Source of the DNA: CAYMUL01 sp964393605
GTDB taxonomy: Bacteria > Bacteroidota > Ignavibacteria > Ignavibacteriales > Ignavibacteriaceae
Assembly (NCBI GenBank): GCA_964393605.1
Contig: CAYMUL010000002.1
Coordinates: 1 to 64,000, forward strand
Direction: 5' to 3'
Length of the DNA: 64,000 bases
Part shown: one piece after another, positions 43,197-51,308 of the stretch
How the letters are laid out: each line of letters opens with the position of its first letter
Position numbering within the stretch: the first letter of the stretch is position 1
The notes under the pieces: model-generated
What the model was told of the DNA's origin: nothing
Databases searched by the model: none
The model's input: the letters and a program-made list of their open reading frames with translations, nothing else
Made by a program: the position numbers and the translations under genes

Positions 43197-44735
43197 ATGG
43201 AAATAATAATTTATATCCTGCTGGCGATTGCCGTTTTTATTCTCTTTCTGCTTTTAATCATTAATTCAAAACTCTCCAACAAAGGAGAAAGCGTTGAATT
43301 CAAAAAATCTTTCGAGCAGATGAAAGAAGAGTTGGAACGGCTTGAAAGAAAAATGCGCGAAGAATTTTCCCTTAACCGCGATGAAGTTGCAAAAAGCTCG
43401 CGTCACTCCCGCGAAGAACAGAGCAATTCTTTCAAACTTTTTATTGATCAGTTTCAAAATGAGCAGAAAGATTTCGCCGATCAACTCGCTAAACTGACGA
43501 AACTTAATGACGAAAAAATGGAGTTTATCAGAAATACGGTTGATAAAAAGCTGGAGTCAATTCAACTCGGCAACGAGAAAAAATTGGCAGAAATGCGTGT
43601 TACTGTTGATGAAAAGTTAGATGCAACAAGAGAAGAGGTTACAAAAAATTCTAAACTTGCACGCGAGGAACTCAACAATTCGTTCAAACTTTTCAATGAT
43701 CAACTTCAAAACGGACAGAAAGATTTCGCCGATCAACTTGCCAAACTGACGAAACTTAATGACGAAAAAATGGAGTTCATCAGAACCACGGTTGATAAAA
43801 AATTGGATTCAATTCAACTCGGCAATGAAAAAAAATTGGAAGAGATGCGCGTTACCGTCGATGAAAAATTACATTCAACTCTTGAAAAAAGATTGGGCGA
43901 TTCTTTCAAAATTGTCTCCGAAAGATTAGAGCTTGTTCACAAAGGTTTGGGAGAAATGCAAAACCTCGCAACCGGAGTTGGCGATTTGAAAAAAGTTTTA
44001 TCAAATGTAAAAACGAGAGGTACTTGGGGTGAAATGCAACTTGAAAATGCGATCGAACAAATTCTTTCCCCGGAACAATATTTGAAAAATGTTTCAACTA
44101 AAAAAGGTAGCAACGATAAAGTAGAGTTCGCAATTAAAATGCCCGGAAGAAATAACTCATCGGACGGAATGACGCTACTCCCGATCGATGCAAAATTTCC
44201 GATTGAAGATTATCAAAGATTGATAGACGCATCGGAGCGCGGAGATATTCAATTGATTGATGACGCGGGTAAATCTCTCGAGAACAGAATTAAACTCGAA
44301 GCAAAAACTATTCATGAAAAATATATCGACCCGCCAAACACAACCGATGTTGCAATTTTATTTTTGCCCGTCGAAGGTTTGTTTGCAGAAGTTTTGCGCA
44401 GACCCGGATTGTTTGAAAAAATTCAAAACGAATTTAAAGTTACAATTGCCGGTCCGACAACATTGATTGCAATCTTAAACAGCTTGCAAATGGGTTTCAG
44501 AACACTCGCAATTGAAAAACGTTCGAGCGAAGTGTGGACACTTTTGAGCGTCGTCAAAAATGAGTTCAGCAAATTCGGAACTCTTCTCGAGAACACACAA
44601 AAGAAATTGGAAACAGCAAGTAAATCAATCGAACTTGCCGCTCAAAAAAGCAGAACCATCGAAAAGAAATTAAATAAAGTGCAACAGCTTCCCGAATCTT
44701 CTCTTCCGACAACTAAATTGATTGATAACGAATAA
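43197..44735 (+). CDS. rmuC: RmuC domain protein with duplicated coiled-coil
   Basis: A 512-residue protein anchored by one N-terminal membrane segment (residues 2-24). RmuC proteins are linked to DNA recombination and limit rearrangements at inverted repeats. A long coiled-coil contains a tandem duplication of 84 residues (about 62-145 and 146-229): SNSFKLFIDQFQNEQKDF against NNSFKLFNDQLQNGQKDF. The conserved C-terminal RmuC domain has VKTRGTWGEMQLENAIEQIL and LPIDAKFPIEDYQRL. I use the ATG at 43197; the upstream extension to 43122 has no support. Confidence 0.9.
   Translation: MEIIIYILLAIAVFILFLLLIINSKLSNKGESVEFKKSFEQMKEELERLERKMREEFSLNRDEVAKSSRHSREEQSNSFKLFIDQFQNEQKDFADQLAKLTKLNDEKMEFIRNTVDKKLESIQLGNEKKLAEMRVTVDEKLDATREEVTKNSKLAREELNNSFKLFNDQLQNGQKDFADQLAKLTKLNDEKMEFIRTTVDKKLDSIQLGNEKKLEEMRVTVDEKLHSTLEKRLGDSFKIVSERLELVHKGLGEMQNLATGVGDLKKVLSNVKTRGTWGEMQLENAIEQILSPEQYLKNVSTKKGSNDKVEFAIKMPGRNNSSDGMTLLPIDAKFPIEDYQRLIDASERGDIQLIDDAGKSLENRIKLEAKTIHEKYIDPPNTTDVAILFLPVEGLFAEVLRRPGLFEKIQNEFKVTIAGPTTLIAILNSLQMGFRTLAIEKRSSEVWTLLSVVKNEFSKFGTLLENTQKKLETASKSIELAAQKSRTIEKKLNKVQQLPESSLPTTKLIDNE
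43380..43631 (+). repeat. RmuC internal 252-bp repeat, unit 1
   Basis: In-frame tandem unit of 84 codons in the RmuC coiled-coil. Its middle is almost identical in DNA to unit 2; the identical block includes CTTAATGACGAAAAAATGGA. Confidence 0.9.
43632..43883 (+). repeat. RmuC internal 252-bp repeat, unit 2
   Basis: Second 84-codon unit, immediately following the first and in frame. Near-identity at the DNA level, including synonymous sites, points to a recent duplication or gene conversion. Confidence 0.9.
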
Positions 44736-44744
44736 AATTCTTTC

Positions 44745-45620
44745 ATGAAATTCTTTAAAATATTTTTAATCGTAGCCGCGGCGGCATCGTTCTATTTTCC
44801 TCAACAAAAAGAAAGTTATGAAATTATTTTCATGCCCGACGGATTGAATTTTCTTCCGCTTCGCGCAAACATGCACGAGGCAAAACTCGGCGTGTTATGG
44901 TATCCGAAAAACGGCAACTTAAAAGTTGATATCGGAAATACGATTGATCTGATCGGCGTAAAATATCCTGCAAGTTACTTGACCGCAGGGGTTGAGTTCA
45001 TGGCTTTCGCGGATGTAATTGGGTATGAACAACTCCGGCTACAAATCAATGCGGTTGATGGATTTTTCGGCGGAAATTTTTCTTACACAATTTTTGAAGA
45101 AGAAAAAAAATTTGCTTTCCGATTTCGCTTCATACATAACAGCGCGCATTTGGTCGATGGAAATTGGTGGACAACAGAATATCCGCGCAAGTGGGCAAAG
45201 CCGAATGGTCCAATTCCTTTCACACGCGATTATGCTGAACTTCTCGCTTCGGAATTATTGCCCGCGTTCAATTCACAGCTTCGTTACTATGGAGCTGTTA
45301 GCTACTCCTTCAAAATTCGTCCGCAAGAACTCAAGCAACTAAATTTCTCCGCCGGTTTTGAAATTCACAACGATAAAATATTTTCTGAAGGATTGTTCAA
45401 CCGCCCGATTTATTTATTTCTCGCCCATCATTTATCCATTGCAGGATACCCGAAGTACACGGCATCTTCGCACTCGCAATTAGGAATTAAATTCGGAAAG
45501 TATGAGTCGAAAGGAATCCTCTTCTATTTTTCGCTTTATAACGGAAATAATTTCTTCAGCGAATTTTATGATCAGCGAGTTACAAATCTCGGTTTCGGAT
45601 TCGCAATCGATTTCCCATAA
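44745..45620 (+). CDS. Secreted predicted outer-membrane protein (DUF1207-like)
   Basis: A 291-residue protein with a signal peptide (about residues 1-19). The mature part is predicted beta-barrel, with alternating aromatic strands and a C-terminal Phe-rich strand (NLGFGFAIDFP). FLPLRANMHEAKLGV and FRFIHNSAHLVDGNW resemble the DUF1207 family, whose role is unknown. The assignment is tentative. It starts 9 bases after the RmuC stop and is followed 24 bases later by the ABC transporter genes. Confidence 0.6.
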   Translation: MKFFKIFLIVAAAASFYFPQQKESYEIIFMPDGLNFLPLRANMHEAKLGVLWYPKNGNLKVDIGNTIDLIGVKYPASYLTAGVEFMAFADVIGYEQLRLQINAVDGFFGGNFSYTIFEEEKKFAFRFRFIHNSAHLVDGNWWTTEYPRKWAKPNGPIPFTRDYAELLASELLPAFNSQLRYYGAVSYSFKIRPQELKQLNFSAGFEIHNDKIFSEGLFNRPIYLFLAHHLSIAGYPKYTASSHSQLGIKFGKYESKGILFYFSLYNGNNFFSEFYDQRVTNLGFGFAIDFP

Positions 45621-45644
45621 TTATTTTAACAACACATTATCATA

Positions 45645-46568
45645 TTGAATACATCAGAAAAAGTTATCGAGATAAATAATCTCACAAAAAAATTTAAAGA
45701 CTTAACGGCAGTCAACGGGCTTAATTTAAATGTGCATCGCGGCGATGTGTTTGGATTTTTAGGACCGAACGGCGCAGGCAAAAGTACAACAATACGGATG
45801 TTGCTTACGTTAATTTCTCCGACTTCAGGCGATATAAAAATATTCGGGCAACCTTTAAATAATCACCGCGAAAAAATTTTAGAACGCATAGGCGCAATTG
45901 TTGAGAAGCCCGATTTTTACGGCTATCTCAGCGCATATAAAAATCTTGAACTCCTCGGAAAAATTTCTGGAGTCAATCCAACCAAAAAAAAGATTATGGA
46001 AATTTTAGAACTTGTCGGTTTAGAAAAACGATGGAAGAGCAAAGTAAAAACGTATTCGCATGGAATGAAACAACGCCTCGGAATTGCGCAATCACTTCTC
46101 CACGACCCTGAATTAATAATTCTCGATGAGCCGACAACCGGACTTGATCCGCAAGGCATGAAAGAGATTCGTGATTTGATTATTCAACTTAGCAAAGAAA
46201 AAGGAAAAACTATTTTTCTCTCATCTCACATTCTATCCGAAGTTGAAATTGTTGCCAATAGAATGATCATCATCAACAAGGGATCAACTGTTGTTGAAGG
46301 TTCGGTGAAAGATTTATTGAACTCTACATCATTGAAAGTAAAGTTTGAATTTGCTGATTCAACATCCGCAGAAATGATTGTGAATGAATCCAACTTGAAA
46401 GAAAAAATCACCGAGCAATATGATAATTCAATCATATTCAATCTTAACAAAGAAGAGATAGCTGACGTGAATAAATTTTTTGTTGAGAAAGGAATTCAAG
46501 TTGAGGCAATCGTTCCGAAGCGGTCTCTCGAAGAATATTTTTTGCAATTGACGGAGAAACAGCAATGA
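45645..46568 (+). CDS. ABC transporter ATP-binding protein
   Basis: A 307-residue cytoplasmic ATPase subunit. Walker A is GPNGAGKST, the signature is YSHGMKQRLG, and Walker B is LIILDEPTTGLDPQG, followed by FLSSHILSE. The architecture, with an ABC-2 type permease next to it, matches CcmA/NatA-like exporters. The frame starts with TTG at 45645 with no strong ribosome binding site. It overlaps the permease gene by 4 bases. The substrate is unknown. Confidence 0.93.
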   Translation: MNTSEKVIEINNLTKKFKDLTAVNGLNLNVHRGDVFGFLGPNGAGKSTTIRMLLTLISPTSGDIKIFGQPLNNHREKILERIGAIVEKPDFYGYLSAYKNLELLGKISGVNPTKKKIMEILELVGLEKRWKSKVKTYSHGMKQRLGIAQSLLHDPELIILDEPTTGLDPQGMKEIRDLIIQLSKEKGKTIFLSSHILSEVEIVANRMIIINKGSTVVEGSVKDLLNSTSLKVKFEFADSTSAEMIVNESNLKEKITEQYDNSIIFNLNKEEIADVNKFFVEKGIQVEAIVPKRSLEEYFLQLTEKQQ

Positions 46569-47404
46569 TCATAAAATTAATTTCAGTTGAACTTGCAAAA
46601 ATTTTTCGCAAGTGGAGAACTTACATCGGTTTCATCGCAATTGGTCTGCTGATATCAATCATTCAAATCGCTTTAAAGATAGAAGGTGAATCATATCTTG
46701 ATATGGTAACTCAAAACATACAGCAATCGTTTGTATTTGTTGGGAATTTATTCAACGGCTATTTGATAACGTACATTGTAATGGGAAGTTTGTGGGTGCA
46801 TATTCCGTTTTTAATTTGTCTTGTCGCCGGAGATTTGTTAGCCGGCGAAGCAACTTCAGGAACGTACCGAATGTTGCTGACACGTCCGGTTTCCCGCACG
46901 CAAATTATCATCGCCAAATTTAGCGCAGGTATGATTTACACAACGATGTTAATCGGCTTTCTCGCATTGATGAGTTTAGGACTCGGGGTATTGTTTTTCG
47001 GAACCGGAGAATTGATAGTCATCAAAACGAATATCATGATCTTTGCTAAAGATGATGTGTTGTGGAGATTCGGTTTCTCATTTCTTCTCGCTCTACTTGC
47101 AATGAGTGTAGTTACATCAATCGCATTTTTCTTCTCCTCACTTGTAGAAAATGCAATCGGACCAATCATATCAACGATGGCAATCATCATAATCTTTTTG
47201 ATTCTCTCATCACTGAACTTTGATTTCTTCCAAACTTTGCGTCCCTATCTTTTCACAAATTACATGATGGTTTGGCGTAACTTTTTTGATGACCCGATTG
47301 AAAAGGAAGAGATAATTAAAGCAACGCTTATGCTTGGCGGACATGTAGTTGCGCTCTTTCTCGCAACACTTTTTATTTTTAAGAAAAAAGATATTCTGAG
47401 TTGA
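46565..47404 (+). CDS. ABC-2 type transporter permease
   Basis: A 279-residue membrane protein with about six hydrophobic segments. A cytoplasmic stretch with LAGEATSGTYRMLLTRPVSR is the ABC-2 permease hallmark. It pairs with the preceding ATPase through an ATGA overlap. Such two-gene exporters move drugs, lipids or polymers. The LolA-like gene immediately downstream hints at lipid or lipoprotein handling, but this is inference. Confidence 0.9.
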   Translation: MIIKLISVELAKIFRKWRTYIGFIAIGLLISIIQIALKIEGESYLDMVTQNIQQSFVFVGNLFNGYLITYIVMGSLWVHIPFLICLVAGDLLAGEATSGTYRMLLTRPVSRTQIIIAKFSAGMIYTTMLIGFLALMSLGLGVLFFGTGELIVIKTNIMIFAKDDVLWRFGFSFLLALLAMSVVTSIAFFFSSLVENAIGPIISTMAIIIIFLILSSLNFDFFQTLRPYLFTNYMMVWRNFFDDPIEKEEIIKATLMLGGHVVALFLATLFIFKKKDILS

Positions 47405-47406
47405 AC

Positions 47407-48102
47407 ATGAAAAAAATATTTTTATTATTTCTAATTGTCTTTGCTGTAGAAAATATTCTGCCGCAAAATCCCGACCCGAAAACAATTCTAAATAAAGTCA
47501 AAGAAAAATTTTTAACCGTAAAAGATTATACCGTCGATGTACGAATTAAAGTTGATGTAGATTTTCTTAGAGTTCCGGTAACAGATGCGCAAATTCTTTT
47601 CAAGCAACCAAACAAAACCCGCATTAAATCTGAAGGATTCGCATTGCTTCCAAAGGCGGGATTAAATTTTTCTCCCACACAAATTCTTGAAGGAGAATTC
47701 ACAAGTTTTTTTGATTCCGAACAGAAGATTGGCGACAACAGCGTCTATGTAATAAAAATAATTCCGCTCGGCAATGATGGTGAAATCGTTCTTTCAACTT
47801 TGTGGATTGATAAAAATTTATTCTTACTCAGAAAAATTGAAACAGCCACGAAACTAAACGGCGTATTCACATTGGAACTTGAATACGATCCAAAAATTAC
47901 AAAGCATCCGCTCCCCGCTTCAATGCTATTCAGCTTTGATATTTCAAAAATTTCTTTCCCAAAATCCGTTACCGGCGAGGTCAGCGATGAGAGTAACAAA
48001 CGCCGCAAGAAAAATAAATTGACAAAAGGTACAGTAACGATTAATTACAGCAACTACAAAGTCAATAAAGGGATTGCAGATTTTGAATTTGAAGCGAAGT
48101 AG
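47407..48102 (+). CDS. LolA-like outer-membrane lipoprotein-sorting protein
   Basis: A 231-residue periplasmic protein with a signal peptide (about residues 1-19). The rest fits the LolA/LolB-like half-barrel fold: ILNKVKEKFLTVKDYTVDVR at the start and FKQPNKTRIKSEGFALLP, the usual LolA strand pattern. Classical LolA carries lipoproteins to the outer membrane; this divergent member may bind another lipid. The ATG at 47407 is chosen over TTG at 47401. It begins 2 bases after the permease stop, so the trio is an operon. Confidence 0.72.
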   Translation: MKKIFLLFLIVFAVENILPQNPDPKTILNKVKEKFLTVKDYTVDVRIKVDVDFLRVPVTDAQILFKQPNKTRIKSEGFALLPKAGLNFSPTQILEGEFTSFFDSEQKIGDNSVYVIKIIPLGNDGEIVLSTLWIDKNLFLLRKIETATKLNGVFTLELEYDPKITKHPLPASMLFSFDISKISFPKSVTGEVSDESNKRRKKNKLTKGTVTINYSNYKVNKGIADFEFEAK

Positions 48103-48110
48103 GAAATACA

Positions 48111-48141
48111 GCGTAAAAATTATTTTTTAATGTTTTTACGC
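48111..48141. terminator. Possible bidirectional terminator between convergent genes
   Basis: GCGTAAAAA (48111-48119) and TTTTTACGC (48133-48141) form a 9-bp inverted repeat around an AT-rich loop. It lies between the LolA-like gene and the 3' end of the convergent four-helix-bundle gene, overlapping its last codons. The stem is AT-rich and there is no strong T-tract beyond it, so confidence is low. Confidence 0.35.
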
Positions 48142-48683
48142 GCCTGGTACAATCTTTCTGTAATCCCTCCATTACTTTTAAAATCCTTGTCCAGCCGCCG
48201 TATTAATTGGTCGAGAAGGTAATTTGTTTGATGAATGATGCAAACCGTAGTGTTCGCCGCTGTTTCACCGGAATAATTTTCAATATAAGTCTTATATGTC
48301 AAATAGGATTTATTTGCCATATAGCCCAACTTTCTAATCTGCAAACTGCGTGGATCGTCTTTTGCCCAAACATTAAATCCATTCTGGCGGAGAAAATCAA
48401 GATAATCTTGCAACAATTCCTCCAAACTCGCACGAGCGACACCCATCAATTTCAGTTCTGATTTTTTAGAAGTTCCGGAAACCATACTGCCCTCCGCAAT
48501 GTTTTGTTTGCCGCTGCGTGCTGCTTGAATCATCTGATCGCGAGTGCGGGAAAATTTACTTATGAATTTATCACAAAATACTACCGTTGCATCATAAGCA
48601 ATTTCAGCCATTTGGTAAGCTACTAAATCTCGATATCCTCCATGAGGCGGTATGATGTTCGAATTTTGAGAATTGTCATTCAT
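48120..48683 (-). CDS. Four-helix-bundle protein (23S rRNA IVP / Avd-like)
   Basis: A 187-residue soluble helical protein. It belongs to the four-helix-bundle family related to the protein encoded in 23S rRNA intervening sequences and to Avd of retroelements. Family features are YRDLVAYQMAEIAYD, RDQMIQAARSGKQNIAEGS and KLMGVARASLEELLQDY. Stand-alone copies like this are widespread in Bacteroidota and have no known function. No rRNA gene, reverse transcriptase or variable repeat is present nearby. It is transcribed alone and converges with the LolA-like gene. Confidence 0.85.
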   Translation of the reverse strand: MNDNSQNSNIIPPHGGYRDLVAYQMAEIAYDATVVFCDKFISKFSRTRDQMIQAARSGKQNIAEGSMVSGTSKKSELKLMGVARASLEELLQDYLDFLRQNGFNVWAKDDPRSLQIRKLGYMANKSYLTYKTYIENYSGETAANTTVCIIHQTNYLLDQLIRRLDKDFKSNGGITERLYQARKNIKK

Positions 48684-48931
48684 AAGTTCATTTTTCTTTT
48701 TTGGCTTCGTAAAGCTACAGTTTTATTTTACGAGTGATTACCATAGTTTTGATTCATTTAGTTACTACAAAAATAATATAATCTCGAAAATAAAATTCTT
48801 AACTCAGACATTTTTTTCGGTTATCTTTTCGAATTAAACAGCCATACTAAATTTAAAAGTATTTTCTTTTCCCTTAAGAATTCCTTTTCTTTTTAATATT
48901 TTTTGTTGTGAAATCATTTAAAAAGGAATTT

Positions 48932-50329
48932 ATGCAATTACAATTTATCGGCGCGGCTCAAACGGTTACGGGTTCAATGCATTTTCTTTCTGTCAACGGA
49001 AAAAAAATATTACTCGACTGCGGCATGTTTCAAGGGAAAAGAAAAGAATCTTTCGAAAAAAACCGTCGCTTTGAGTATTTCGAACCAGAAGAAATTGATA
49101 TTGTGATACTTTCTCACGCGCACATCGATCACGTCGGTAATCTTCCCAACCTTGTTAAACGCGGCTTTCGCGGGGAAATCTTTTCAACTCCTGCTTCGAA
49201 AGACCTCGCAAATCTTATGTTGCAGGATAGCGCACACATTCAGCAGAAGGATGTTGAGTTCGTTAATAAGCGAAGAAGAAGAGACGGAAAAGTTTTGTTC
49301 GAACCGCTCTATTCTCAAGATGATGTAACGAAAACACTATCACAATTTGAAGGAATAAAATATCGTAAGCCAACAGAAATTTCTGAGGGAATCACACTCT
49401 CATTTTTCGATGCGGGACATATTCTTGGAAGCGCGGTTGTGCATCTCGAAATAAAAAACAAATCACAAAATATTTCTTTCGGTTTTTCCGGCGATCTTGG
49501 CAGACCGAACATGCCAATACTCAAAGATCCCGAAACTATTCCCGACGTTGACTACTTCATTTGCGAAAGCACTTACGGCGGTAGATTTCATTCCGATGCA
49601 AGTCTGACGAAATCCCGATTAGCGCAAGTGATCAAAAATGCGTTTGACAGGAATGGGAAAATTATTGTTCCCGCGTTTTCAGTTGGTAGAACACAAGAGA
49701 TGGTTGTACTTCTGCATGAATTGTTCGATGAAAATTTGGCACCGCGAATTCCTATTTATGTTGATTCCCCTCTCTCATCTAACGCAACGGAAATTTTTCG
49801 TTTGCACCCGGAATGTTTCGACGATGAGACGAAAGATTATCTTGAAAATAATGAAGACCCTTTCGGTTTTAAACAACTGATTTATATTACCGATGTTGAA
49901 GAATCCAAAGCATTAAACGAAAAAGATGGACCGCATATGATTATCTCCGCTTCAGGTATGGCGGAAGCGGGACGAATACTGCATCACCTCGCGAACAACA
50001 TCGAGAATAAAAATAATATTGTGTTAATGGTGGGCTACGCCGCCGAACATACACTCGGCAGAAGAATTGTTGAACGAAATTCCGAAGTAAATATTTTCGG
50101 AGAGCCGCGCCAACTCAACGCCGAAGTAGTTGTGCTCAACTCCTTAAGCGCTCACGCCGATGCGAACGAATTGTTGAGTTACTGCAATAACTTCAACAAA
50201 GGGAAATTGAAAGATATATTTCTCGTACACGGAGATTTTGATCAACAACAAAAATTCAAAACTTCTTTGCATGAAAAAGGATTCCGTATTATTCACATTC
50301 CTTCGCGCGGAGATGTTTTCAGTTTATAA
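48932..50329 (+). CDS. Beta-CASP metallo-beta-lactamase nuclease
   Basis: A 465-residue cytoplasmic metallo-hydrolase of the CPSF/RNase J-like group, acting on RNA or possibly DNA. The metal-binding SHAHIDHVG is at about residue 65. The beta-CASP and C-terminal motifs SVGRTQEMVVLL, SASGMAEAGRILHHL, LSAHADANEL and LVHGD are intact. I chose the ATG at 48932, preceded by AAAGGA, rather than the GTG at 48908. Its 3' end overlaps the next gene by 17 bases. Confidence 0.9.
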   Translation: MQLQFIGAAQTVTGSMHFLSVNGKKILLDCGMFQGKRKESFEKNRRFEYFEPEEIDIVILSHAHIDHVGNLPNLVKRGFRGEIFSTPASKDLANLMLQDSAHIQQKDVEFVNKRRRRDGKVLFEPLYSQDDVTKTLSQFEGIKYRKPTEISEGITLSFFDAGHILGSAVVHLEIKNKSQNISFGFSGDLGRPNMPILKDPETIPDVDYFICESTYGGRFHSDASLTKSRLAQVIKNAFDRNGKIIVPAFSVGRTQEMVVLLHELFDENLAPRIPIYVDSPLSSNATEIFRLHPECFDDETKDYLENNEDPFGFKQLIYITDVEESKALNEKDGPHMIISASGMAEAGRILHHLANNIENKNNIVLMVGYAAEHTLGRRIVERNSEVNIFGEPRQLNAEVVVLNSLSAHADANELLSYCNNFNKGKLKDIFLVHGDFDQQQKFKTSLHEKGFRIIHIPSRGDVFSL

Positions 50330-51308
50330 TTTTTTTAGAATTGGTTTGTTTGCATTTTTTTCGCTAATCTTTTTTCCCGGATGCGAACGCAGCACAGACA
50401 ACGATGATTGGAATGACAATCTTCCGCCGGCAGTGCCGGGCAATCTTTTTCTCTTCAAAGCGAGCGACGGAGAAGTTATCGTCGAATGGAGTAAAAATTC
50501 CGAAAGAGATTTTTCTCATTACAACATTTACCGCGCAATAAATCAGTCGACCACTTTTTTATTCTTGAAGAAAACTGCGTACAATTATTTTTACGATGAC
50601 TCCCTTTACTACGACTCGACATATTTTTATACTATCACATCGGTTGATAAATACAATATGGAAAGTGCCGCATCGCAAAGTATTTCGGCAAAACCGATAA
50701 ACCGCTACAAACCGAATGCACCTCGCTACATTGATATTACTGCTCAAAACTTGATAGGCGAAACATCAGTCTATCTTTCATGGGAAGCGAATTTTGAAAC
50801 CGATGTGAAGCGATACATGGTTTATCGTGGTGATGCTGAGGCATTCACAATTGATTCAACAAAATTAATCGGCATTAGCAATAATATTTTTTATAATGAT
50901 ACTTCGAATTTGCAAATTGGAAAAAAATATTTTTACAAAATCACCGCGATGGATAACGGTGGGCTTGAAAGCAGTCCCGGCGCAGAAGTATCCGATTTAA
51001 TTCTTCCCTTAGGCGAAAGTATTTCCCCGCGAGGTGAAGTTACGATTGTCGATAGATTATTTTTTATCATCGCACCGTTGAACCATGAATGTACTATTAA
51101 AATTATTGTGCAAGAAAATGAATATTACGGCGAACTTTGGTCGAGCGAGTTTAACCACACCGGCGGGAATGATACCATTCGCTTTGCCGCGAGCAGTCTG
51201 TATCTTCAAAGAAATAGAAATTATTTTTGGAGAGTTGTAACTTCTTCAAAACCCTCTTTTACTGCGAATAGCATCTCGAAAGCAGTTCAATTTAGGATTA
51301 AGCAATGA
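50313..51308 (+). CDS. Lipoprotein with two fibronectin type III-like domains
   Basis: A 331-residue predicted lipoprotein. The signal sequence ends in lipobox IFFPGC (residue about 24). Two FnIII-like domains follow, about residues 40-130 (EVIVEWSKNSERDFSHYNIY) and 140-235 (SVYLSWEANFETDVKRYMVY), then a beta-rich tail. FnIII modules usually mediate binding. The ATG at 50313 lies inside the end of the nuclease gene (17-base overlap) and gives a proper signal peptide; an upstream extension does not. The stop overlaps the next gene by 4 bases. Confidence 0.78.
   Translation: MFSVYNFFRIGLFAFFSLIFFPGCERSTDNDDWNDNLPPAVPGNLFLFKASDGEVIVEWSKNSERDFSHYNIYRAINQSTTFLFLKKTAYNYFYDDSLYYDSTYFYTITSVDKYNMESAASQSISAKPINRYKPNAPRYIDITAQNLIGETSVYLSWEANFETDVKRYMVYRGDAEAFTIDSTKLIGISNNIFYNDTSNLQIGKKYFYKITAMDNGGLESSPGAEVSDLILPLGESISPRGEVTIVDRLFFIIAPLNHECTIKIIVQENEYYGELWSSEFNHTGGNDTIRFAASSLYLQRNRNYFWRVVTSSKPSFTANSISKAVQFRIKQ

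Noticed and set aside
48120..48683. Diversity-generating retroelement accessory (Avd) interpretation
   Set aside because: No reverse transcriptase, template repeat or variable repeat is present in the window; the protein is treated as a stand-alone four-helix bundle.
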